A stretch of DNA of 64,000 nucleotides, taken from the NCBI GenBank assembly GCA_021234155.1, contig JAJEKV010000055.1, positions 415,001 through 479,000 on the forward strand, read 5' to 3'. Positions 36,946-49,300 of this stretch are shown here, one piece after another; position 1 is the stretch's first letter; every line of letters starts with the position of its first letter. A program made the position numbers and the translations under genes. The DNA is from Isoetes taiwanensis (taxonomy: Eukaryota > Streptophyta > Lycopodiopsida > Isoetales > Isoetaceae). The notes beneath the pieces are model-generated. The model did not search any database and was not told the origin of the DNA. It saw nothing but the letters and a program-made list of their open reading frames with translations.

Positions 36946-37589
36946 ACATGCCAAAAGGCACTATGATAATACTATTTGAGTTTTGTTTCTTATGTAGAGC
37001 AATTTTAAGGTAAGGAAGGGATTTGATGGCTCCCAGCCAATTGTACTTCCCATTTGAGCTAGTGTGATAATGATATCTTCTTTTTTATTTTTGGAGTGCC
37101 TTGATTTCTGTGCCAAGGGAACACCGCATCTTACGCCGCATGCGGCGTTCCCTTCGATTTTGCGTTCCCCTAGCGGGAAGCGGGCGGCGGCATTGAATAA
37201 CAAATTTGAACTGGTTATTTTCTTCAATGGCTATTTTCTTCAATGCCAACATCTGGATGCACCTTCTTCGGTGCCTCCTCTACGAATTTTTTCCTCATCC
37301 ACTTTGGCTCAGAGTTGTGTTGCACCACTGGCTATTGAGCTTGAGCTGGTTCGCTTGCATGATCGACAATAGGTGGGATATTGTGTAAAGCTTAGAATGT
37401 GGAACGTGATGCAAGAAGTATTCTTACGATTGTCTTATTTTTCAGGATTGTATTATGTTCCACAGCTTCAGGATGGAGTGTTCGAAGTTTATAGTGCTCT
37501 GTAGTATGCTGTTTATTGAAGCGTATGAGAGTTTTTCTTTTTGCTGATGTGAATCATCTCTAAGGTCCATTGTCTTTTTTCTTCCTTTG

Positions 37590-37790
37590 TAAATTTGGTG
37601 GAGGAACAGGGAGAGGAGGCAACTTGCTGTGCAGCCCATCTTCTCAGGTAGAACTTCTATTATTTGCACCATGAAGCTTTACAGTAACAAAGTCTTCATT
37701 TTGAACTACTAATCATTTCTTTCTTTGTAGATACGGTGCAGGAACAGGGAGAGGAGGTAACTTACTATGCAACCCATCTTCCCAGCCCAT
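37590..37790 (+). pseudogene. Duplicated exon-like piece, unidentified
   Basis: Two plus-strand pieces encode nearly the same peptide, GGGTGRGGNLLCSPSSQ (about 37597-37646) and GAGTGRGGNLLCNPSSQ (about 37735-37785). The first keeps a donor (TCAG|GTAGAA) but has lost its acceptor; the second keeps an acceptor (TTTGTAG) but has lost its donor. This is what a decayed duplicated exon looks like. The gene is unknown. Confidence 0.4.
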
Positions 37791-38706
37791 CTTACGTTTA
37801 CAAGTAAGTGAATCTTCCCAACATCATTTGCCTTATGATCAAAATCAAGTGAGCTCTCTGTAACTTGCAACTGGAGATGTGAATAAATTTGTGAACCAGC
37901 ATTAGTTTGTGCAACAGGCAGCCACCCAGCCATAGTTTTCTGCATTTTTATTGTTTAAACCTGATAAGTTGTGGTAGGGATGTGGCCCATAATAGAGCCT
38001 ATGGAGTGATCAGTGATCGACCTGAGCGGCTCAAATAAGAGGAGAGGACAAATAGATCATTTATGCAAGGATATCTCATAAATCTGAATTTGTTTCATGG
38101 GTTCTGGCTTCGAGCTAACAGTCCAACAACTTATTATATCCTGGTCTCCCAATCATTGCTCTGCGGATGGTTGTCTTTGCAAAATTTGCTTTCCTTTGAA
38201 CAATGTTCCTAGAAGCGGTCATGTGAATATCATGTCGAATAATCAGGTTGGTTTTCTGTTGAGACAAGTTAAGGATCTGCATGCTTTCATTAATGCTCCA
38301 CCATAATAATGTTGTTTCCGAAATAGAGTTTTATCCACTGGCCCTGCATCTCTCAATATTTTGGGACGTTGGTAAATAGAAGTTAAGAATGTTTTGTGCA
38401 ATTTACCGAGCTCAAATTTGATGTATGTGTCAATTGTTGGGTTTAGGGTCTAAATTTCTTTTCTCTTGCCTGCATAGAACTAGCAGTTTGCTAATGCTCT
38501 AAATATAATCATCATGCAAAAATGCTTCAATCTGTCGGGCCTACATCTCTAAAGATTTTGGAGCATATCGAAAATAATGGTGGATTCGGCCAACAGAGCC
38601 TCTGGATTTCTTGCACAAGTGGTGCAAGAACTTTTTCGTAAAGCTGTACAATTCTATCCTTTTGTTTGCGTGGTTTAGCCTTTTATGAGTCATCGGGTGC
38701 ATCAAG
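37791..38706. other. Unassigned DNA
   Basis: It holds short frames only. A weak local repeat (CCTGCATCTCT..A.ATTTTGG near 38343 and CCTACATCTCTAAAGATTTTGG near 38541) hints at further tandem duplication. Confidence 0.35.
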
Positions 38707-40171
38707 GTTATTTATTAAGTATATTTCCGGCTTGATTTCGAAAAAGTTCTAACCGGTCAATCATTCTATGTGCATCTTTTTTCCCTGTTGATTTAAATTT
38801 GAAGGAAGATAATTTGATTTATTATTGGAGTTGAATCATTGCAGAACGCATGGTTTGTCGAAGTGGTCCAACTTGATGATACATTTATTGAAATGTTAGA
38901 GCAACTTTGCATTGGATCTGTTTCAATCGGTTCCACAATCTGGATGCTTTGCTTTTGGTTTCATTCGTATGTGCACAAAGTAGGGACCTTTGCAATTCCA
39001 TGACCCTATCCTTGGAGTGTGTGATGAAGACGAATCACGATTTACGGTAAAACAATCCTTAGACTGTTGGCTTTTGGATATTTCCTTTGGGACAAGTGGC
39101 ATATTATGCATACGCTAAGCTTTCTCTAAGATATTTTTTTCCGTATTGAGATGGCATTAACAATCTTAAGGCATGCATGCATGGTGATGTTATTGCTTTG
39201 TCGCTATTTGCACTTTGTTTGTCGGGGTTCCTTTGAGATTTCTCTTGGTATGAAATGCTTAGATTTAGTGATTCTATATAGGTGGAGAAGGAAGGAGTCA
39301 GATAACGTGATAATCGCCGAGGAACATTGGCGGTGCCAGTTTGATACAACCGACATGCAAGTAAACCTAAGGTACCACATATTTTTGTCACGTCTTTGTA
39401 AATTGGAAAGGGATTGGCTTCATTATTCAAGCTTTATAGTTCAACGTTCTCTTCAACAGAAAAGCAAATCTAGCCTATTAGATCTTTGAGTTCTTTTGTT
39501 ATTTACTAAGTATATTTCCAGCTTGATTTCTGAAAAAGTTCTAACCAATCAATCATTCTATGTGCATCTTTTTTCCTGCTAATTTAAGCTGAAGGAAGAT
39601 AATTTGATTTATTATTGGAGTTGAATCATTGCAGGAACGCATGGTTTGTCGAAGTGGCCCAACTTGATGATACATTTATCGAAATGTTAGAGCAACCTGC
39701 ATTGGATCTGACTGCATTGGATCTGTTTCAATTGGTCCTACAATCTGGATGCTTTGCTTTTGGTTTCATTGTGTGTGCACAAAGTAGGGATGCCCGCAAT
39801 TCCATGACCCTATCCTTGGAGTGTGTGATGAAGGCGAACCACAACTTCTGGTAAAACAATCCTTAGACTGCTGGCCTATAGATATTTCCTTTGGAGAAGT
39901 GGCATATTATGCATATGCTAAGCGTTCTCTAAGATATTTTTCCTGTGTTTAGATGGCAGTAACAATCTTAAGTTATGCATGCATGACCGATGTTATTGCT
40001 TTGGTGCTGTTTGCACTTTGCTGTCAGGGTTCGTTTGAGATTTCTTTTGGATGAAATGCGTACATTTAGTGATTCTATATAGGTGGAGAAGGAGCTGTAT
40101 AACAGATAACTTGCCGAGGAGCATTGGTGATGCCAGTTTGATACAACCAACATGCAAGTAAACCTAAGGTA
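38707..40171 (+). repeat. Tandem duplication (period about 790 bp) with exon-like blocks
   Basis: Units at about 38707-39373 and 39498-40171 align along their length. Each contains a block after CATTGCAG (starting 38845 and 39635) and ending at a GTAAAA donor (39046 and 39850). Unit 2 reads NAWFVEVAQLDDTFIEMLEQ and later LFQLVLQSGCFAFGF. A second block begins after CTATATAG (39282 and 40083) and ends at CCTAAG|GT. Unit 1 has a 1-base loss at the first block, and unit 2 has a stop in the second block. I do not recognise the protein. Confidence 0.6.
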
Positions 40172-41562
40172 ATTATGTGCCTTCATGATGTCATTGTGGG
40201 AAGCCAGTAAGAGCCGGTTAGATTTGTTTCAGTTGAAATGGGTATAATTGAGCTCAATTATTAGAAGTGTCAGACAATTTGAGTTCGTTCAACTGTAATT
40301 ATGGTATGTTAGATTCATTTATTGACACCATCCATTTGAAAAACAAATTGTTTCTTCTGGAGGGATGCGAGGCCAGACCAATGAAAATCTCCGCGCAGAG
40401 TTGCCAAGCATGTAGTTATATTGTAATGGCTTTGAGCAGATGCTTCTATGAACAACATATTACTCCCTAACAAGGCAAGAAGCTTAGCACAAGCAGCAAG
40501 CAAGAAGTCAGAAATGTTTGCATATCCAAGTGCCATTATACCCATATGACTCTTTATACTTTCCATTGTATTATACAAGGCCATCGGTGGTGTTAACTGC
40601 ACAGAACAAAAATATTGTGATAGTCCACTAGGAATTGGCAAAAGTCACAAGTATAAATATGTGAACTTAGTGTTTTTACATCTCTGCCTGGTGTGTTAAG
40701 ATACAAATTCAAGTTCTTTCTGGAATATGAGAACTTTAGTCAGGTATTTGATGAACAGGGTGCTATCTCAGGGTATTGTTCAAAGTCGTGCTACAGACTA
40801 TTGCCCTGTTAACAATGCAGTTTAGACGATGAAGACACACATAAGAAAAAGATAATTTCCTTTCTTGCACTGTTGGAAATTGGATATTGTCGAGATTGTT
40901 TCAAGAGATTGAAAACCCATCATTTTTAGAGTAATCAAAAGATCTTTCATATCGTGTTCTTAATGCCATTGTTCCTCCATGGTTTTTTTTTTCAACTTTT
41001 ATGAACCAACAATTTACATTATACAATTGGCTTAATCATATAGTTATTAACTTAAATGTTAGGGCTCTATTTGCTATGCTTCCTATGGACTATAACTTTA
41101 ACAATTGCTTTTTTTCTCTCTTTTACCAGATCAACAATGAGGGATTTCCCTTATATTTACAACACCTATTCATTGCTATTTGGGTATAAGAGAGATTTAA
41201 ACATTACATGTTGGAAATGTACCTTGCAACAACAATGTATAATTCATTGCCACGAGAAATTACAATGTCTTTAGCAAATCCTTAATCTCTATTGTTAACA
41301 TTCATGTTCAGTTTCAGTGTTTGTGTAACAACCTATGTGTTGTGCTTCATGGTTTTTGCACAACTTAGAAACAAGATTTGCGTAAGTGTTTGTCTTATGG
41401 TTTTTGTTGCATCAACCTTTGGCAATGTGGCGTCTTAAATGCTACTTTAAATAAAAATTTTGCTATCTAAGTTGAAGGTATATGATGCCATGATGTTCAT
41501 TGCTTTTTGCTGTCTTAGCCCTCACTCAAATACAAGTCAAATACAACTAACTACTCGACATT
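40172..41562. other. Unassigned AT-rich DNA
   Basis: No supported gene and no clear repeat boundaries. Confidence 0.4.
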
Positions 41563-42120
41563 GTTTAGGGATAAGGGGAGGTAATTTTAGGGTTTTAGGG
41601 TTTGTGTATTTAGATATGATATCATGGAACTTACATCTTTCAAACGTGGAGACAATTTCAACAGGTTGCCACCATTACTTCTTTCTTGGCACTCACTCAA
41701 ATACAACAAATTAATCAACATTGTTTAGGGATAAGGGGTTTAGGGTTTAGGCAATTTCTTGGTTTTAGGGTTTGTGTGATTATATAGGATATCATGGCTA
41801 TGTAACAAACAGACTTGCGTCTTTTAAACATAGAGACAATTTCAATTGGTTGCCTCCATTATGCCTACTTATTTCTTCCAATTTATGCTTTCCATTGCTA
41901 CCCCTTCTATGTACCCACGAAAACTACCCAAGGTTGTTTAGGATAAGGGGTTTAGAGTTTAGGAAATTTTAGGGTTTTAGAGTTTGTGTTTAGATAGAAT
42001 ATCATGGCTATGTAACAAATGAACTTAAATCTTTTAAACATGAAAACAATTTCAATGGTTGTCTCCGTTACGCCTCCTTATTTCTTCCACCTTATGCTTT
42101 TCATTTTTCCTATATATTCC
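41563..42120. repeat. Three-unit tandem repeat with TTTAGGG-like motifs
   Basis: Units start near 41563, 41721 and 41934 at TTGTTTAGG(G)ATAAGG. Each has a TTTTAGGGTTTTAG(G/A)GTTTGTG core, then GATATCATGG or ATATCATGG, and a C-T-rich tail. Unit lengths are about 158, 213 and 187 bp. The telomere-like heptamer TTTAGGG appears only a few times, so this is not a telomeric array. Confidence 0.7.
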
Positions 42121-42601
42121 ATATGGCCACGACTAATGCCAGTCATCCCTAAGTGCTAAACCTTTTGTAGTTGATACTACATCACATTTACAGACATGAT
42201 TACCATAGCATGCCACACACTCTACATCTTCATATATCTTCAACCTCCCAATTACACATATCCCAATTACACTATACATCTTCATAATCTTTCAGCTTCC
42301 AACTATATAATAAATGCAAAAATGTAGTACACTTCATTCATAACTTGGGAATTTGGCTTTGTGAAAATCCGTAGAAGATAAAAAGAACTAGTACCCTTTT
42401 TAATTCATAATAGACTAATATCCGAAACTTATGGTACTCTATTCGATCTACATACTCCATGACATTGACTTGTTCCATCCTATCTATCAGTTCCATTCCA
42501 TCCCTTCCCTGCTATCCTATCTATTATATTCTACCAACAATTCATTCCATTCCATCTAGGCATTTTATTGCCTCTTATCCATTACGAGTGCGAACGGCTA
42601 A

Positions 42602-42631
42602 TGCCCGACATCGCCGGGCATGCGTTTCTAG
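42602..42631 (+). mobile_element. Helitron 3' terminus (plus strand)
   Basis: The hairpin TGCCCG-ACATCGC-CGGGCA (42602-42620) is followed by TGCGTTTCTAG and then T. This is the same family as the ends at 11282 and 36142 but in the opposite orientation, so the element would extend to the left. The 5' end was not found. Confidence 0.6.
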
Positions 42632-43761
42632 TAATTTATATGTGCGTAATTAATGTATTAAGCAAAATGCATAATTCTCTTTTAGGATTCAAGAAGGATT
42701 TTAACCTTCAATAGGACCAAACAAACCTCCAGTAATCCTGCCGTGTGCCAGGAGCACGACTGAGAATCTTACTCGGGCCTGTGGCGCACGCCGTGAGTGG
42801 TCGACCCCTGATCTACCCCAAAACTATACCAAATTGAGCAAACAAGGGTGTTTCTGGGCTCTACTCATCAACTTATTGGCGACATCCGAGAGCCAAGCAG
42901 GCTATGAGTACTCACAACATGCACCAGGAGCATAACTGAGAATCTCACTCGGACCTGTGGCGCACGCCGTGAGTAGTCAAAACTTTGTACCTTCATAATT
43001 TGACCTAGACAGCTCCAAATTGCCTGAAATTTGTTGCAATAGGACCATTGGACATCTAGAACTCATTTATAACCTTATATTAGGCTAGAAACGTTATATC
43101 CTCCCTCAAAATGACTAAAATTGCTCAAACCCTAAAAGTTTCAAAACTAGGGTTTGTTTATAAAGCATGCTCCATTAGGACCTCAGCATAGCAACCCAAG
43201 CTCAAGTATTGGTACACCACCTCGCTCGTGCCAAAGGCGTAAACCTCGACCTAGTTTGTTGTCTTGCCAATACAGTTTGACTTAGCTGCCACATTAACAC
43301 TCCCTATTGCCGGGATGCCCAAGCCACTCTAATGTATTATTAGAACCCCTCCCCAAAGCACCTCAGTATGTCCCAAACATCATGAAAACTTGGTAAAACA
43401 AAGCTCATTTCATGCCAGACCCCATCTTTTGATGTCCATAGACTTGAAGGCTATAGATATGTCTCTATTAATACTGCCCAAGCCATATCCCTCACTTAGA
43501 GAGCCCAGCATGTTGTAGGTGAGCCTTTCAGCCCAACGTTGACCTGAGCCCTTAAACGCTAGGATATACAAGTGTTTGCTTTCGGAGTACGAGGCCAGAT
43601 CCATAGAAGAGCAAGAGTCACAACTTTGTGAAGACATTGAAGACCCAGGCGACGTACTAACAGATAAAGAGAGGAGACTGAAAAGAACCCGAGAGAGGGA
43701 AGCACAACGGCCTCTACCAACAAAACGAGTAGCGCAGGACACCACCGGCCTATCATCAATT
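42632..43761. repeat. Unassigned DNA with a 65-bp direct repeat
   Basis: CAGGAGCA..ACTGAGAATC and CCTGTGGCGCACGCCGTGAG occur at about 42750-42800 and again at about 42926-42975. They may be pieces of an old LTR. Plus-strand frame 43576-43806 (acidic then RERE-rich) has no recognisable domain and runs into the LTR at 43762. Confidence 0.55.
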
Positions 43762-45059
43762 TGTGACGTTCCACGTTTTTATACGATATATGTATACATA
43801 CCATGACACGTCACCAGGGAATAGGTAGACCATTATGGGTCATTACGGGATAACTTGAGGTGACCTAAAAGGGCTTTTATTAGCTATGCTAAAATGTTAG
43901 TAAGTTAAATAACCTAATTAGACTAATTAAAGTATTAATTAGTAAAAGTCAGCTAATTAAGAAATGCCACCTGGCCCAAAGCGATTGGCCAAGGAAAACT
44001 TGCTAAGAATAGGGTCCAAATTGAGTCCCTACCCCCAATTCTGCCCCAAATCGATTTGGGAAGAGTTGGAGGAAGGAGGAGCTACCAGCCACTGCAACCA
44101 GACCAAAAGAATGGAAGCCTTTCATGATAACGGTTCTAGCCAAGAGATCAGTTAGTCCCTAGTTAGCTTGTGCTTCAGCTAACCCTTATCTGATTAGATG
44201 GATGGTTAAATTTCTCTATTATGTACTATTAAGATGATGATGGATACTTTTCTTATGATTATGTTCTCTCTTTCTGTTTCTCCTATGTGTTTGGGGTTAA
44301 GGGTGGGTAGAGACCTGAAAGTTTCCTAGTAGTAGATATATCTCTAGCTAGAACCCTTAAGACCCAGTAATTGCGGCCTGTGCACAAGAGCCCACCTAGC
44401 TGTGGATGTTATGTTGTTATTCAGCACCAGATAAAGGGTATGATAGTGAAACGGGGTGAGGTCTTGCTTAGCGTGGCTATAGGACTCCTACAGTGTGCTA
44501 GGCTTATAGTCGGTTACTGAATAGGGCTGGGTATGGGTCTGACACTCCCTGGGTCCCAGGATGAGTGCCTATATGGACGTCTTGGCGCTCGAACAGGAAG
44601 GTGAGCCGGCCTTTAGATTTAGGAGTAAGTCGGGTACGGATGTGGGGGTCACTGATGTGGCACGTGTTCTCTAGCACACCCAGGGATCCGTCATGCCCGG
44701 GGAGGGGACATCTCCCTGACCTGCCTCATCGGACCAGGGAGATGTAACCTAGAGTAGTCTCATATGGTGACTTCATGAGATTACGTCTCCGGAAGGCTAC
44801 AGTCATGCCATAGCATGTTTCAGCCTATCTGCAAAGTATGCACATGAGGGGCGGATGGAGTGGACTACCCTGGCCATTGTTCTATGCCAGCCAATGCCAT
44901 GTTATATCTCTGTCTGTTGTCATCTTGAGGCCTTGACCGTCAGTCAACCCCTTTAGAGTCTGAGCCCATTGCCTACGTTATCTTGTACCTGTATTGCTAT
45001 TTATATGGTGATGGATGGACCACCCTTCGTGGTGATATATTACCTTGAGCATGATTGCA
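43762..45059 (+). repeat. Ty3/gypsy LTR, copy 2, 3' truncated
   Basis: It starts TGTGACGTTCCACG and follows copy 1: GACCTAAAAGGGC, TTAGCTATGCTAA, GGGTGGGTAGAGACC (near 44301), TGCGGCCTGTGCACAAGA (near 44373), TCTGACACTCCCTGGG (near 44542) and CACCCTTCGTGGTG (near 45021). Similarity stops near 45059. The left flank is not a polypurine tract, so this is a 5' LTR or solo LTR remnant. Confidence 0.75.
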
Positions 45060-46394
45060 AGCCTTTGTCATCCATCATTGGAAGCCTTTTTGTTACGAAG
45101 TTACTTGATCTCAGTTATATAAGGATAAACAAGGACAGAACAAATGCCAGAAAAGGAAGGGAGGGACAATTGCTGCTGAGCATGTAAGTTCTTTCTAGTT
45201 CTACTTTGGAGCACAAGTCAAATGTTGGCATTGAGACTAATGTTTCATTGTTTATGTTGTTGTACCTTCATCTCCAAACTTTTCTCAAACATCATCTTTT
45301 TAAGTCAATGACCTTAGAAGACTGAATTTTCAGAGGACAAAGTTTATTTGAGAGATTCCAAAAAAAAAGGACTGAGATGGTAGATAATTTGTAGCTACTA
45401 AGCTTAGATATATGTTTCAATTTAGTGCCATTTCTTGGGTTAAGGTTGAGGATGCAAGATGATAGCTTACTTGGATGCATATGCTTTTTTAGTCTATTAG
45501 GTTTTATTTATTAGGTCCTTTTTGGGTAGTTTTTTTCATGATGCGAAAGTCTGATGACAAGTACCCAAAATTTTGTTTTAAGTTTGAAAATAATAGCTGA
45601 CATATTCTAAGACACGTTTAAGGTGACTTTTGTCACACTAAGTAATATGCCAATGTGATGACTACACACCACTCAAGTCTCAGTACTTTTTCGACCTCAA
45701 AACTGCTTAAATAGGCATGTTAGTGTTTGTTCAACCAACATTATTGTTTAGATGGCCTTTTCTTCGCTCTGTTCCAATGCTATATTGTTTGGAGGATCCC
45801 TTGTGTTTTAAAGTAAATTTAGAGGTGCTTATCACATTTGTAAAAATGAGTAGTCTTGCCAATCTGAAGTCCTTGGACTTCATTGATTTACAAATGTTAC
45901 TCTTGATGGCTTTATATAGTTGAAACCTCTAGCTTGCTAGTGTTGGTTAAATACATCAAGTTTTTTATGCTTCACTAATCATACATGTTTCAACTCAATC
46001 TTATAGTATTTATCATATATGTTTCAACTCATCTTTATGTTAATGAAATACTTCACTGGTGCCACTTTTGTATAAAGGTTTATTGTGCTTGAGATCATTC
46101 TACCCTACTTGGATATTGGAGAAGTCATATCAAACAAAAAACATGCAAACACACCCTTGGGGCGGGCAAACCCTTCATGGGCAACACCTTGTTTTTGCAA
46201 GCGCAGCTGTAATTTCACCCTATAAGTCTGGGCGAAACAAAATAATTGGACTCCAGAACCAAGTAGAAAACTTGATTATTCATTTTCCACCATCTAAAAA
46301 TTCCAAAACTGGAATTTATATGGCACTGCACAAGCTTTTTTTCTCGGGAGAACTTGAACAGCAGTAATGAATAAAATAATGAATCATGATCAGA
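45060..46394. other. Intergenic DNA, probable 3' region of the multifunctional protein gene
   Basis: No gene is recognised. The 3' untranslated region of the gene to the right should start at 46394 on the minus strand. Confidence 0.45.
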
Positions 46395-49300
46395 CTAGAG
46401 TCTTGACTGGATCGGACAATCTTGACTGAATGGTGCAGCCTGCAATCAGAAGTACTGAAAGTGTCAAGCATTGGAGCCATGCATTGTCGCCACAATAAAT
46501 AAAACAGCGGGCTTACCAAATTAATTCCTTGTGATACCCTCTCTTCCAAGTAACGAGATGGTTTAAAGAATGTCCCATAGTCTTCATGCCATTTTTTTAA
46601 ACGGGATAGAATGTAAGTTGCACCTACAGAATCAGCCCAGAAAAGAATACCACCCCTATAGCCAACACAACCAAAACGTTTCAGCTTTTCTTGGATAGAA
46701 ACATAAGAATAGTACAATAAATGATACTAACAAATACATAGGCCATACCTATATGTTGGAAATGCCATTCCTAAAACAGAAGCAACATCAATATCTGATG
46801 CTTTCAAGGCAATTCCCTCTTCAAGTGCACGACAGGCCTCATTCACAACTGGGAAAAACGCCATCTCAACTATCTCTTTGTCCGTGATAGACAATGCCTG
46901 GGATTGAGCAAATCAGTATAACTAGGGGAGCAGTATAGGTCAAGGAAAGTTAATCATTACCTGCCCCTTCGGCATTAACTTAGCACTGCAACGAGATTCC
47001 TCCAGAATTTTTTTAAGTTCTGGATCAGATTGCGCCTTCCCTTTATGATCGTATACATAAAATCCTTTGCCAGTTTTTTCGCCTAAGCAAAATACAAGGA
47101 ACCATAAAAGAATGCACTAGCTTTATCCGGGATTTTGGATTTTGTTAGAAAGATCCTGTCTTACAGGTGATAGAAACATGTCAAAAAAGTAAAAAATCAG
47201 GATATACCAAGCCGGTTTGCTTTGCATAGCAAATGAAACAAGTTTGACATGTAAACACGGTCTGGGTAGCAATTCTGGTATTGAGACTTAGTGGCAATGG
47301 CAACACCCATGCCTCCAAAATCTGCCAACCTGATGATTTTCCCATGAGTCAGAACAAATCCTGATTTTCTACTTGACAAAAGAAATAATGGCATTCAGAG
47401 TGCATGCCTGAATGGACCCATTGGCATTCCAAACTCAACAACGACATGGTCAATTCTGTAAGGGTCAACTCCCAAATCAACAAGCATTGTTGCTGCTTGC
47501 GGATAAGGAAAGAACACTCTGTTAACAAGAAAACCAACGCAGTTCCGAACAACAATAGGAGTTTTCTTTAATCTTTTCGCAAGCGCCATAACATCAAGTA
47601 TTACTTGAGAAGAAGTCTTCTGTGTGCGGACAATTTCAAGCAGCCGCATAACATGGGCGGGGCTGAATTAGTATCATCAGATATTAGGACATGCTTAAGA
47701 TGGCCATCCTTAAAGCCTTGCGATTAAAAGAGCACCTGAAAAAATGTGCTCCAATGATCCGATCTTGGGAACGAGTTTTGGACCCAACAATATTTAGATC
47801 AATTGAAGAAGTATTACTGGCAAGAATACAATCTGCTTTACAAACTCTTTCAAGTTCGCTAAATATTTCTTGTTTAATTGGTACGTTCTCAATAACCGTC
47901 TGTAAAAGTAGACAGAACATGATTTAGATGAAAAAAACGTAAATAACTTCCAAGAAAAAGTGACATCACCTCAATGATCATATCCATATCCTTAAAATCA
48001 TCATAGTTAAGTGTACCCTTGACAAGTGAGAGGGCCTTTTCAAAAGTCTTCTTTGTTAACTTGCCCTTCTTAACTCGGTTTTGCAAGATGGCTGTTACAT
48101 TGTGTATTCAACAAGTGAACTTGGTATCAACGTTACGTTGCAGAACGTCATCAAGATCCGAATCTAGATTGTGATCTAACAGATCCTCTCACCTTTGACC
48201 CTATCCAACCCTTTTTGGAGAAATTGTCCATCCACTTCCTTTAGTATCACATTGACGTTGCTCATGATCAATGCAGCCACTATACTTGAACCCATGAAAC
48301 CCCCACCAACAACACCAACTGTCTTAATAGTCCTAGGTTTCAAACCGTTGATCACATCAACACCCTGGATTCCTCAAATCATTATTAAAAAGATTTTCAA
48401 GTTTAGGCAACCACAATCCAAACCATCTCCATTTATCTACCTTTGATGTTGACCTTTCAGCAAGAAACATATGTGTTAGAGCTTTTGATGTCTCATAAGT
48501 TAAAACTTCATGAGATGCGGCTTCTTCCTGAATGAAAATCAATTATATGAACAAGAAGCAAAAAGGTTGATGCACATATGGCAACTGGTTACGTACCCTT
48601 ACAATCCCAGCAAGGCCACCTGAAATGACACCTTCCTCAATCACATCCAGGCACAATAGCGGATGCTTCAAATTTGGAGTCGTTTTCTTTGCCTGTATAC
48701 GTGCCAGCTGTATTATTCCACGAGCTTTCTCAAGTGGTTGCAATCTATCGATTTTATGCAGGCTAATGACCCATGGCTTCCTATTCTCAACAATATCTAA
48801 TGCCCATTGACGTGCAACGCCCAAAAGCTGCTCATGGGAAACAATTTGGTCTATCAGACCAAGTTCTCTACCCTCTTCCGATGTGATTGGCTTTGATGTC
48901 TATAAAAAAGACAAATACCAAACGCAATAGAATCAGAAACACGTCACCGTGTATACATTATATTGCCTAGAGCATAATGCAGACAGAGTAGATGCCAGAT
49001 TTTCACAAACAAGTACTAAAGCAATGGGTGTCTCATTTGATGCTTGAATATAATCCTGACACTGGATAAAGAAAAACGCACAAAAATCCCAAATAACAAT
49101 CTCTCAAACACTTCCATGTAGTATAATACAGCAAACAGTTTCAACAAGGCCCAAATACTTAAATCCAAAAAGCATTTTCACATGCCTGCACTGATATGGC
49201 AATTGGTAAATTAGGAATATTAAGAGTCCCTACTGAATATTTGATTGTAAGCAACACAAACCTTGACACCAATTATTTGGTAATTTCCACGAAGATATTA

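Noticed and set aside
41563..42120. Interstitial telomere array
   Set aside because: The TTTAGGG heptamer is present only a few times per unit and is not in tandem.
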